From Ruegeria sp. Alg231-54 (GTDB lineage Bacteria; Pseudomonadota; Alphaproteobacteria; Rhodobacterales; Rhodobacteraceae), in assembly GCF_900143525.1 (NCBI RefSeq), contig NZ_FREZ01000024.1:1-64000 (forward strand): a stretch of DNA of 64,000 nt, written 5' to 3'. Each line of letters opens with the position of its first letter. Position 1 is the first letter of the stretch. Both the position numbers and the translations under genes were made by a program. Shown here piece after piece: positions 16,178-24,287 of the stretch. The notes under the pieces were generated by a model. It made no database searches, was not told where the DNA came from, and was given only the letters and a program-made list of their open reading frames with translations.

Positions 16178-17836
16178 CTAATAGGTTCTTAGTTTCGGTC
16201 CCGATAGCACGTGTAGTGAAGCGATGGCACTGATACCGACAACAATAGAAAACCCAGTAAACCTCCCAACAAGCACCAAGCTAATCGACAACAGCGCGAT
16301 CACACCCAGCATCTCGAACAGCGCAAGATAATCCCGTGTCGATTGCTGAATCCGGTCGCAAACGGCCAAACGCTCAAAAGAGCTTCGGAGTCTGAGAACT
16401 CCAAAAATGAAGACAGAGACCGTTACAGCCATCATCATGAAAGTTGTGAAATGGCTAATTGAGCTATTCACCAATAAGCCATTACGCAATGAGGTCGCAT
16501 CAAAAGCACCCATCATGTCTATACTCATCCAAGAGAGGAAATCTGAGCTATCAGAAGACAGGTAAGTAATTTGAAGCTTTACGAGCGTGGCCAACCACAA
16601 AGCAAAGACAACAACCCTGAAACCGCCCCAAACCACTTTCTGTCCCTCTTTGCGGATCTGGTGGCTATCGATGTCGTTACCTTCTAGGTCCAATGTCGTG
16701 CAGATATCTTGGAAGTCCAAGACGATTATGACAAAGAATAGGAGGCCAAACATGAAAACTGCGATGTATGACGCGGTATACAAGTAGCCCACGAACGACA
16801 GCACCATTGCTTCCTCGATAGATATGACTTCTGGCCGAACAAGGGCAACAAGGTACCGATCGATCTGAACGCTGTTTGCATCTCCGGAAAGGTATGCAGG
16901 CAAGTAGATCCCTGCCCACTGAAAGCCGAACACGAAGAGAAGGCAAAAAAGGGCAATTGCCCAAAATGAAAACTTGAAATCGTTTACCTTAGCGTACCAG
17001 GCCGCGTTGCCCTGGCTGTCAGTTGACGTCACGCCTTGCAAAATGCATTTCGAACGACCGACCCGCTTCCAATAGGTTGTCAATTCGCTCACGTAATAGA
17101 TGAAAGCCGGGAGAGCCACCAACGGCAAGACGGTCAGGGTTGGAGCCCAGATGAACCCGACTTGCTTGTCCAGACCTTCGGATGGGCTGTATGTGACACT
17201 CAGACTGTTGAAGACATAGTTCATCAGCCCAAGCCCGCAAAAAACCAGCCAATACACGATCAATAGGTTCATCGAAGCTGCGCCGCTCAAGATCTGTTCG
17301 CATTTCTCGGCAAGGGTCTTTGGATGACGCCGCGCGCCACTGATCCCACTGGTGTCAGTCTGTACAGAGGACGGCTCGGGAAATTCTTCGACTGGAATGG
17401 CATCAGCAGGCCATTGTTTCGCCGGGATTGGTTCTTCTACGGCCGCTTTTGTTGATTTGCGCTTCGTCTTACTTTTGCTTGCCTTCCTTTTTGCCGTCAG
17501 CCGCCTTTGCCCAGCGGTCAGCTCAGAGCGCCACGCTGTTGTGGCGTCGGTGTCATCACCACCGAACACCCGGGCTAACAAATTGATGCTCGGCGCGCTT
17601 ATTCCTTTGTCATTATCTTCGAACCAGTGCTGCACGGCACGAAGGTCGACAGCGGCCTTTTTTGTCTCAATCTCAGATAGAGCAGCCGCAAGCGTTTGCG
17701 GCGTCCAGGTTCCGATCGGCAAACCATCGCCACTTATCGGCAAACCTACGCCGATATCCGTCGCGTACTTGAACAGCTCCTTAAAGTCGCTGCCATTTTT
17801 CGGCGGTAAGACAATATTTCTTTTATTATTTTTCAA
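16178..17836 (-). CDS. Membrane protein with N-terminal HTH-like domain
   Basis: This 552-residue protein joins a soluble N-terminal region (about 1-180) to a polytopic membrane part. The soluble region has TWTPQTLAAALSE followed by VDLRAVQHWFEDNDKGIS and INLLARVFGGDD, which reads like a helix-turn-helix segment for DNA. A Lys/Ser-rich linker (KASKSKTKRKSTK) comes next. At least seven hydrophobic helices follow, for example LLIVYWLVFCGLGLMNYVF, WAIALFCLLFVFGFQWAGI and MMMAVTVSVFIFGVLRL. It could be a membrane-bound regulator or a transporter; I recall similar proteins named RcgA-type putative transporters, unverified. It is divergent from luxR across 173 bases and cotranscribed with the hydrolase. 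The ribosome site is weak. Confidence 0.7.
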   Translation of the reverse strand: MKNNKRNIVLPPKNGSDFKELFKYATDIGVGLPISGDGLPIGTWTPQTLAAALSEIETKKAAVDLRAVQHWFEDNDKGISAPSINLLARVFGGDDTDATTAWRSELTAGQRRLTAKRKASKSKTKRKSTKAAVEEPIPAKQWPADAIPVEEFPEPSSVQTDTSGISGARRHPKTLAEKCEQILSGAASMNLLIVYWLVFCGLGLMNYVFNSLSVTYSPSEGLDKQVGFIWAPTLTVLPLVALPAFIYYVSELTTYWKRVGRSKCILQGVTSTDSQGNAAWYAKVNDFKFSFWAIALFCLLFVFGFQWAGIYLPAYLSGDANSVQIDRYLVALVRPEVISIEEAMVLSFVGYLYTASYIAVFMFGLLFFVIIVLDFQDICTTLDLEGNDIDSHQIRKEGQKVVWGGFRVVVFALWLATLVKLQITYLSSDSSDFLSWMSIDMMGAFDATSLRNGLLVNSSISHFTTFMMMAVTVSVFIFGVLRLRSSFERLAVCDRIQQSTRDYLALFEMLGVIALLSISLVLVGRFTGFSIVVGISAIASLHVLSGPKLRTY

Positions 17837-18009
17837 CGTTTTAGCAAGTTTACTCTCACATCTTCTCGTATGATCTCGTTCCGTTTCGTGGCATTGTCAA
17901 GCAGCTGTGGCAATCAACCTTAGTGATAGTGCGGCAAATAGGCTTCTCGTGTTCTCGACAACCGATAGTTGAAGGCCAAAACACAAACAAACGCCCGAGG
18001 ACAACACAC

Positions 18010-18963
18010 ATGCAACTTACAGATATTGGGCAGAGCACCCTAGATTTGCAGCAGACCGGCGAAGCCAGGTTGCAAGAAATCTGCGACAGATATGGGCTGA
18101 CAAATGCGTCTTATGCACACATCGACACGTCTCTCCAAATCGTTCATGGGTGCACAACCTTCCCTGCAGATTGGGTGAATTACTACACGGACAACAATCT
18201 GATATTGGCTGATCCACTCATTCGCTTTGGGGCGAGCACGATTGCGCCGTTGGAGTGGTCAGCATATTCCGCACAACCCGAGTATTCTCCAATGTTTGAG
18301 GCTGCAAAACGCTTCGGCGTCGGATGCCAGGGGATATCAATTCCCACAATCGGCCCGTTCGGTAGTCGTGGCCTTTTCACTGTCACCTCCAACCTACCCG
18401 CCACGCGCTGGCAATCAAAGATTCAGAAGCTCCTCCCCGAATTGCGACACGAGGCCCAGCTTCTGCACCTCTTGGCACTGGATGTAATCGACATTACCCT
18501 CGATTTCCCGGCGGAGTCTTTGTCTGGGGATGAACGAGATGTCCTTAAAATGTTGGCGGCTGGTTTGTCTCCGCAGAGCATCGCCCGCCAAATTGGCTTT
18601 TCCTCCGGCCTGATCAACATTCTTACGGACTCTATTATGACCAAATTCAGGAGCAATACGATTGAGCAGGCTGTCGGACGCGCTGTCAGTGTTGGAACAC
18701 TACTGTGGACCGACTTCTTCGCAAATCCGGTGTTAGAAGTCGTCGATCGGGATCAACGTGTTCTACTTGGTGGGATAGTGTACTGGACCCGTAATAACTA
18801 TGAGATCATCTCCTTTGATCGGGGTCGACAGGTTCGGGATCTTGCGAGCTTTGTACCGGTCGAAGCGGCGAGCTTGTCAGAGCGGTTTCTTATTTCTATC
18901 GAGGCCATAACTGGCGCATTTGGTGAAGATGCAGATCGAAAAATTTGGGTTAAGAACCTATGA
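18010..18963 (+). CDS. LuxR-type AHL receptor with extra C-terminus
   Basis: I start this 317-residue regulator at MQLTDIG (18010), eight bases after GAGG. The N-terminal domain keeps the residues known to matter in TraR/LuxR autoinducer pockets: W and Y in DWVNYYTD, D-P in ILADPLI, W in PLEWSAY and G in GCQGISIP. A LuxR-type HTH follows (SLSGDERDVLKMLAAGLSPQ, then a diverged recognition helix SSGLINILTDSIMTKF). About 90 more residues come after the HTH (ANPVLEVVDRDQRVLLGG, YEIISFDRGRQVRDLASF); ordinary LuxR proteins end soon after the HTH. No luxI-like synthase is in the window. It is divergent from the membrane-protein/hydrolase pair, which it may control. Confidence 0.85.
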   Translation: MQLTDIGQSTLDLQQTGEARLQEICDRYGLTNASYAHIDTSLQIVHGCTTFPADWVNYYTDNNLILADPLIRFGASTIAPLEWSAYSAQPEYSPMFEAAKRFGVGCQGISIPTIGPFGSRGLFTVTSNLPATRWQSKIQKLLPELRHEAQLLHLLALDVIDITLDFPAESLSGDERDVLKMLAAGLSPQSIARQIGFSSGLINILTDSIMTKFRSNTIEQAVGRAVSVGTLLWTDFFANPVLEVVDRDQRVLLGGIVYWTRNNYEIISFDRGRQVRDLASFVPVEAASLSERFLISIEAITGAFGEDADRKIWVKNL

Positions 18964-19388
18964 GTAAGTTTAGCGGGTTTGGAACAAAGCTTCTTCGACC
19001 GCTCAAGTTCGGAAGTAAGGACCAACCACCTGCTCTTGGAAGTGGCAGGTCACTAGTGATACGCGGCACCAGCTCCGGCATAGACCGGTTGGCGGCAATT
19101 GAGATGGCTGGAACTCAAGGCTTGCGAAAGCAGCGAAAGAGATGCGTGCAGCCAGCCAGGGCTCCGATGTTTGAGGTCTCCACCCTGTCAGGCTGCACTC
19201 CCGTTCCGCGGCAACTGGGACATTTCTACTTTGCACAACCAGTGACCTTTCTACTTGGTTGCAACATTGCCAGTTTTCGCGAATGTATTTTGCATAGGGT
19301 TTTTGCGTCAGTCATGTACAAAGAAAATCAGTGGGTTGCGCGAATGAAGTTCAGTGCTGCAAAAAGGGTCGTTTTCGCCGCCCCATGA
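18960..19388 (+). pseudogene. Possible decayed gene after luxR
   Basis: A frame of 142 codons begins with an ATG overlapping the luxR stop (ATGA), which suggests a formerly coupled gene. The reading near residue 30 (SLVIRGTSSGIDRLAAIEMA) resembles the dinucleotide-binding start of a short-chain dehydrogenase, but the glycine pattern is broken and no later SDR motif (YxxxK) appears. The rest is basic and cysteine-containing with no family feel. I consider it a truncated or scrambled remnant rather than a working gene. It is not a LuxI homologue as far as I can see. Confidence 0.3.
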
Positions 19389-19510
19389 TGGGACCGCGCG
19401 CAGGGGCAGGCAACGACCAGTAGAACCAGCGCGATATAGATCCAGAGCCCCAGGGTGCACCAAAGGCAAACGGCGGGATAAGATTGATGGAAATCGCGAC
19501 AATCATGAGC
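19385..19510 (-). pseudogene. Fragment of ZntA/CadA-type P-ATPase
   Basis: On the minus strand one frame reads NLIPPFAFGAPWG and, after a shift of frame, LWIYIALVLLVVACPCA. Joined, these give the membrane segment and CPC ion-site motif of a zinc/cadmium P1B-ATPase. The match stops just after CPCA. No other ATPase motif (DKTGT, GDGVND) is nearby, so this is a roughly 125-base relic of a lost metal pump. The following 260 bases (19511-19769) contain no gene I can support; an AGGAGG-like sequence at about 19600 leads nowhere. Confidence 0.6.
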
Positions 19511-19769
19511 TTACCCGCTGAAGCAAATCCGACTGTAAGTCGGAGGGTCTACTCCAAGGCGTGGATACTAAGCTAGCTTGTTTTCAGCGGGCTAGACGCA
19601 GGAGGTAAAAGCTACGAGAATAGACAGTGGCGGGGGTACGAGTAGAGCCATTACGCTGACTAAGGTTGCGGCCTAGATATGAAGCAGCCTGGATCAGTTC
19701 AGGTCTTGGTGAACCTCAGGCAGGCACTCCACCGAATTGCGAAAATGGCGACTCTAAAGGTTTGCGGAG

Positions 19770-21332
19770 ATGCGAACACAATCAAATCGAAGACAGATCC
19801 TCGGCGGCCTAACTGCTCTAGGCGCAAGTGCGCTGATGCCGGCGGTAAACCAAGCGGCCGCACAAGGTGCGAGACCAGCACTATCGATCCCACGCGAACT
19901 GTTTGCCAATGCTGATGGGGCAATCCACTTAACCGCGCAGACAGGCTCGATGACATTTGGCGACCGACCCCATACTTCTACGTATGGGATCAATGGCAGC
20001 TTTCTTGGGCCAGCCGTACGGGTAAAGCGCGGTGATCAAGTTGTCATGCATGTAAGGAACGCCCTGCCCGAGCCCACGACCATTCATTGGCATGGCCTGA
20101 TTATTCCTGGCCAGGTCGACGGTGGACCGCATCAGATAATCGCGCCCGGAGAGAGCTGGCAGGCGCCACTGTCGATTGATCAGCCCGCGGCGACGCTTTG
20201 GTTCCATCCGCATATCTATCCCGCCACTGCCGAACTGGTCATCAAGGGCTTGGCCGGATTATTGTTAGTTGACGATGATGAAACCACCAGACTTGGATTG
20301 CCTTCCACTTGGGGCCTAGATGACATTCCTCTGATCTTGCAAGATCGACGGTTCAAGTCCGATGGCGATTTCTTCCACCGATTCAACCTCGCTGCGGTGA
20401 CAGTAGGCTATGTCGGCGATGTCGCACTTGTTAACGGCGCAGAATACCCGATCGCAAAAACGGCTAAGGGATGGCTGCGCCTGCGTATCCTTAACGGATC
20501 CAACGCGCGCAGCTATCGGTTGGCAGCGTCCGACAATCGCGCGTTGTTTGTGATTGGATCGGATGGAGGGTTGTTGGCACAACCGGTGCAAATGACGGAA
20601 CTTGTTATACATGCTGGCGAGCGATACGAGGTGATATTGGACGCGCGCAACGGTAAGGCATTCGATCTTGTGACCCTGCCAGTTGAGCAACCTATCATGC
20701 GATTGCCGCCCTTCGATGTGGCGTTGCCCATGGTCTCGATTGATCCCAGTGGACCTATAGGCATTGGTGTCTTGCCTGATACATTGGCCGCAATGCCCGC
20801 GTTGCCGTCCACACCTCCACCGACTAGTCAGACGTTGACAATGAATATGAATCTAGACCAGCAGGGAATGAAAGCTCTGATGGACGCCGGACTAATGGCC
20901 GTAACTAAGGGATCCGCAAGCAAAACCGACTTACAGAAGCTGACGGACCTAATTGAAAAAGAACCTGTGCTTTCGGAAATTGATCAATCGGCGGCGAATG
21001 GTGTCAACGGGTCTTCATTTACACTGGATGCCAAACCCTTCGAAGCCGAACAGAACACTTTGCTACGCTGGTGGATCAATGAAAACAGTGACGCAATGAC
21101 GCATCCGGTTCACATCCACGGTTGCCAATTTCGTCTGTTGACCATTGATGGTACGGCTCCACCGGCTCATCTCTCGGGTTGGAAAGATACAGTTGCCATA
21201 TCCGACGGAGGTTCAGCCGAAATCCTCGTACACTTCCCTCATTCAGCTGGGACGCAGACGCCATTTATGGCGCATTGCCATATATTGGAGCATGAAGATT
21301 CTGGGATGATGGCTCAGTTCACTGTCGGTTAA
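19770..21332 (+). CDS. Multicopper oxidase, Tat-exported
   Basis: This 520-residue protein belongs to the CueO/SufI-type multicopper oxidases, which oxidise Cu(I) in the periplasm with reduction of oxygen. The N-terminus carries a twin-arginine signal (SNRRQILGGLTALGASALMP). All four copper-binding clusters are present: TIHWHGLI, LWFHPHIYP, HPVHIHGCQF and MAHCHILEHEDSGMM. A moderately Met-rich insert (MNMNLDQQGMKALMDAGLM) occurs around residue 355, shorter than in E. coli CueO. AAAGG precedes the ATG at 19770. It stands alone on the plus strand with a probable terminator at about 21.5 kb. The upstream region is debris, so the promoter is unclear. Confidence 0.92.
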   Translation: MRTQSNRRQILGGLTALGASALMPAVNQAAAQGARPALSIPRELFANADGAIHLTAQTGSMTFGDRPHTSTYGINGSFLGPAVRVKRGDQVVMHVRNALPEPTTIHWHGLIIPGQVDGGPHQIIAPGESWQAPLSIDQPAATLWFHPHIYPATAELVIKGLAGLLLVDDDETTRLGLPSTWGLDDIPLILQDRRFKSDGDFFHRFNLAAVTVGYVGDVALVNGAEYPIAKTAKGWLRLRILNGSNARSYRLAASDNRALFVIGSDGGLLAQPVQMTELVIHAGERYEVILDARNGKAFDLVTLPVEQPIMRLPPFDVALPMVSIDPSGPIGIGVLPDTLAAMPALPSTPPPTSQTLTMNMNLDQQGMKALMDAGLMAVTKGSASKTDLQKLTDLIEKEPVLSEIDQSAANGVNGSSFTLDAKPFEAEQNTLLRWWINENSDAMTHPVHIHGCQFRLLTIDGTAPPAHLSGWKDTVAISDGGSAEILVHFPHSAGTQTPFMAHCHILEHEDSGMMAQFTVG

Positions 21333-21642
21333 CAAACGTGTGTCGCATGTCTTTGAAAGGACTGGAACGACTACGTTTTTTTGGGCATTCTCGAAAGCTC
21401 ACGATAAGATGCTAAGTTGCTTAGCCGATCTGTCCGCTTGCAACCTTAGGTTACAGTTAGTCTTAGGCTCCAGACTTCAGTAACGGGATCGTCCACGCCA
21501 AGGAATATAAGCAATCAATATAAGCCGCCAAAGCGGAGCTTTTTGTTTGTCTCGTCCGTTCGGCTTTTTCGCATCTTAGAATGTGACGTTTTATTCAACG
21601 CTGGCAATTCGCTTGACGAGAACTGATTATGTGACAGTGGTA
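21333..21642. other. Intergenic region after multicopper oxidase
   Basis: These 310 bases lie between convergent genes. They are A/T-richer than the coding sequence around them and contain no gene I can support. The one clear element is a hairpin with a T-run at about 21522-21548, listed separately. Confidence 0.5.
21522..21548 (+). terminator. Probable rho-independent terminator
   Basis: AAGCCGC-CAAA-GCGGAGCTT forms a short imperfect hairpin with one bulge and is followed directly by TTTTGTTTG. It lies about 190 bases after the multicopper oxidase stop, on the plus strand. Confidence 0.55.
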
Positions 21643-22851
21643 TTACGCACGTGATGGGTGCTCATCAAGAAACTGATAGACTGCCTTGTAGCGAATTCGC
21701 GTGTCTTCAAACTGCTGATAAAACCTGAACAGCTCCTTGAGGGGTGCTGAAAAATCTTTGTAAGCTGCCAGTACGGCAATCAGGGCGCCAAGCGTGATCC
21801 TCTCCTGTATGACGAAATATCCGCCAAGTGTGTAAAACACGAATGGCGTCAAGGCTGTAAGGAAGTTATTTAGTGCCTTGGCAAGGAACTTCACTCTGTG
21901 AATACGCCACCTGATTTCTTCAAGCCGACGGAGCGAGGCAGCAGTTTGCAGGACATCGCGGGGGTGATCGTGAGCTGGATCAAACTGACGTGCCAAGCAG
22001 CGGCTGAGAATTCGCATCTCTTGAATTCGTACGTGGACAAGCCGGTTCACGATTCGTTGAATGTACGGCAGCAAAAACAGTTGTACTGGCAATACAGTTA
22101 CTGCAGCGAATCCTAGGATCGGATCCTGCATGAACATAAAGGTCAGGATCGTGGCCAACGATCCGCCTTGCATTACAGGTAGAGTAATCAAATCTGCAGC
22201 CATTCCACCTATCGGCTCGATTTCCTGTCCGAGCACCTGAGGTAGTTCACTTTTTCGCGCTAGGTGTTTCTGATTTCTCCATCCGCGATAGATAAATAGG
22301 CGGAGCCTCCTAAGGCACCGTTCAGCTACACGCCCTTTCAACACGTTTAGTTTGTATTTTCCCAACCCATTCAATGTGATAGTGAGAAAATATGCAACAC
22401 TTAACACAACCAGGAATTGTATCTGGGTAAGGCTGTACCCCGCAAAGCTTACTATATCTTGCGAGTTATCCAGCCCATTGTTCACGATTTGCTTGGGCAA
22501 CTCCAAAGACAAAAATAGCAGCGGCATTAACGAAAGGCTGAGCACAATAAGGCAAACTTGCCTGTCGCGCGTGGTTCGAACAATTTGTGAGACCAAATTG
22601 TGGTGAAGACCTGCGGCTTCATGCAGAGGCCTCACATCTCGGTTCGGCGCTACTGGTTTCAAACGAAAATAAAGAGCACGTAGGGCTAGAAATGTAGTCG
22701 ACACTGCTAGAAACATTGGAACCAACACCAATACCAAATGTAGTGCTGGATGAAGCCAGGCAGGTGCGGCTTCGTCATAGCTGAAACTCAGCCATGCAGC
22801 GGCTTTGTGAGCAAAATTGTGATACTCGGGGAGTAATTGATCAGTCGGCAT
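21643..22851 (-). CDS. ABC-exporter membrane domain without ATPase
   Basis: This 402-residue protein looks like the six-helix transmembrane half of an ABC exporter. Hydrophobic segments include LHLVLVLVPMFLAVSTTFLAL, QIQFLVVLSVAYFLTITLNG, ILGFAAVTVLPVQLFLLPY and FLTALTPFVFYTLGGYFVI. The typical exporter ending (ITLGALIAVLAAYKDFSAPL, FEDTRIRYKAVYQFLDEHP) is present, but the protein stops there. No Walker A, signature or Walker B follows in this gene or in the next few hundred bases. The ATPase must be elsewhere, or the protein does not act as a pump. No good ribosome site is seen before the ATG at 22851. Its place in a copper cluster hints at metal or envelope stress, without proof. Confidence 0.75.
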   Translation of the reverse strand: MPTDQLLPEYHNFAHKAAAWLSFSYDEAAPAWLHPALHLVLVLVPMFLAVSTTFLALRALYFRLKPVAPNRDVRPLHEAAGLHHNLVSQIVRTTRDRQVCLIVLSLSLMPLLFLSLELPKQIVNNGLDNSQDIVSFAGYSLTQIQFLVVLSVAYFLTITLNGLGKYKLNVLKGRVAERCLRRLRLFIYRGWRNQKHLARKSELPQVLGQEIEPIGGMAADLITLPVMQGGSLATILTFMFMQDPILGFAAVTVLPVQLFLLPYIQRIVNRLVHVRIQEMRILSRCLARQFDPAHDHPRDVLQTAASLRRLEEIRWRIHRVKFLAKALNNFLTALTPFVFYTLGGYFVIQERITLGALIAVLAAYKDFSAPLKELFRFYQQFEDTRIRYKAVYQFLDEHPSRA

Positions 22852-22954
22852 ACAAAATCAGTTTTTGAGTTTGGTATGCGGCAACCATCTTGGGATTGCC
22901 GCACACATCGGCGCCGTTGCATGGGAACATTGCGGTTAACTATACCAGCAAGAG

Positions 22955-23440
22955 TTACTGCACTGTGATGCTGCCAAACATACCAGAATCGTAGTGCCCA
23001 GGGATCAAACAAGCGTACTCGAAATCACCGCTATTGGTGAAATTCCAGATAACCTCACCTTGTTCACCGGGCGACAACGTAACTGAGTTTGGAGTTCTGT
23101 GAGTTTCTGTGCGGGCCGCCATAATCTCTTTGTGTATGCTGTTTAGCTCAGGCGTATCCAAGATGAATTCATGGTCAACTTCACCGTAATTCATCACCTC
23201 GAATTTGATAGTCTCGCCCTTTTTTATATTCAGTAGCGAGGGTGTGAAGATCATACCACCTTCATCTGTCTCTTTCATCGAGACTTTGACGATTTGGTCA
23301 ACATCGCGGCGGTCGCCGGGTATTCCAACTATCGTTTTTCTGCTTTCGCCGATGTTGCCGGTACCGAGGCCAGAAGGAGAGGCCACTACAGAAGTTCCGA
23401 TCAATACAAGCAACGCTGTGGTGAAAATTATTTTTTTCAT
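22955..23440 (-). CDS. Periplasmic cupredoxin
   Basis: This 161-residue blue-copper protein has a signal peptide (MKKIIFTTALLVLIGTSVVA). The cupredoxin domain has the first copper histidine in EVDHEFILD and the C-terminal loop ACLIPGHYDSGM, which supplies Cys, His and Met, a complete type-1 site. The region after TIKFEVMNYG has the right beta pattern. It could carry electrons or copper in the periplasm; cupredoxins of this kind (CopI-like) accompany copper-resistance genes in other proteobacteria. It follows copB in the same direction, 104 bases away, and may be in the same transcript as copA-copB. Confidence 0.88.
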   Translation of the reverse strand: MKKIIFTTALLVLIGTSVVASPSGLGTGNIGESRKTIVGIPGDRRDVDQIVKVSMKETDEGGMIFTPSLLNIKKGETIKFEVMNYGEVDHEFILDTPELNSIHKEIMAARTETHRTPNSVTLSPGEQGEVIWNFTNSGDFEYACLIPGHYDSGMFGSITVQ

Positions 23441-23544
23441 GTCTTCTCCATTAATCTGAAAAGGAACATGCTTCCTTTTCAGATTCAGTGTTAAAGAAAG
23501 CCTGGGTTTGGCAGGTTGGCCAGAACCGGCCTGAAATTCTGACG

Positions 23545-24255
23545 TCAGAACACGAGCCTTGCACCAGCCACGACAGCAAAGATTCCATTCTCTTCGCCGT
23601 TTGCCCTGATCAGATCCGCAGTGCCGCCGTAAGATTTTTCGTAGTTGACGCCAACATAAGGTGACACAGCACGATCAATGAGATCGTAGCTGAGCCGAAG
23701 ACCCGCTTCGACGGTAACTCCACCTGCTCTTTGATTGTATTCAAGATCATCCTGCAGCGGGACAGTTAGCTCAAGATTAGGGATCAAATACAATCGGTTT
23801 GTCAGAGCACTTTCGTATTCGCCTTCGAAACGAAAGAACGAATTCTCCGAAAGATAGAGATCAGCATCAATTTCGAACCATTGTGGCGCCAGTCCCTTGA
23901 TACCGAGAACTGCATTGTACCGCTCTGGAAGATCGCTGGGCGTATTTACATAAACTCCCACCACAGCGTCAAAAAAACTCGAAATGGGCATTTGCAACCG
24001 TAGTTGGTTTTCAAGGGTCTCGAATTCACCGGAGCTCTCTTGAACCTCCGCTTCGCTACGCCAAACGAACCTTAGCTCATCAGTTCCAACGAAGGCGTCG
24101 AAATCCCACTGAATAGTATCCTCTCCTTTATCATTGGATCTGTACTCCAATTGCTCCGCCTGAAACCCGTAGGTATAGGTCTCTGCGCTTGTGTCAGCGG
24201 TCCAGCCAAACGAAAGCCCGGCTGCCGCAAGTGTTGGGGCGATTAAATTTTTCAT
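23545..24255 (-). CDS. copB: Outer-membrane copper resistance protein CopB
   Basis: This 236-residue protein matches the CopB/PcoB family of outer-membrane beta-barrels. A signal peptide (MKNLIAPTLAAAGLSFG...) is followed by YGFQAEQLEYRSNDKGEDT and WDFDAFVGTDELRFVWRSEA, then alternating strands and the terminal aromatic residue of a barrel (GARLVF). It lacks the long Met/His-rich N-terminal region of classical plasmid CopB proteins and is therefore shorter than those. It lies 32 bases after copA, the usual copAB order. Confidence 0.9.
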   Translation of the reverse strand: MKNLIAPTLAAAGLSFGWTADTSAETYTYGFQAEQLEYRSNDKGEDTIQWDFDAFVGTDELRFVWRSEAEVQESSGEFETLENQLRLQMPISSFFDAVVGVYVNTPSDLPERYNAVLGIKGLAPQWFEIDADLYLSENSFFRFEGEYESALTNRLYLIPNLELTVPLQDDLEYNQRAGGVTVEAGLRLSYDLIDRAVSPYVGVNYEKSYGGTADLIRANGEENGIFAVVAGARLVF

Positions 24256-24287
24256 GCTTCTTTACTCTGTTTTTTGCTGTCTGGAGG

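Noticed and set aside
17837..18009. A lux box between the divergent luxR and membrane-protein genes
   Set aside because: I looked for a CTG-N10-CAG or ACCTG..CAGGT palindrome and found no convincing 18-20 bp dyad.
18960..19388. A luxI synthase downstream of luxR
   Set aside because: The frame after luxR has none of the conserved residues of LuxI synthases (no RxxxF, W, ExD arrangement that I can see).
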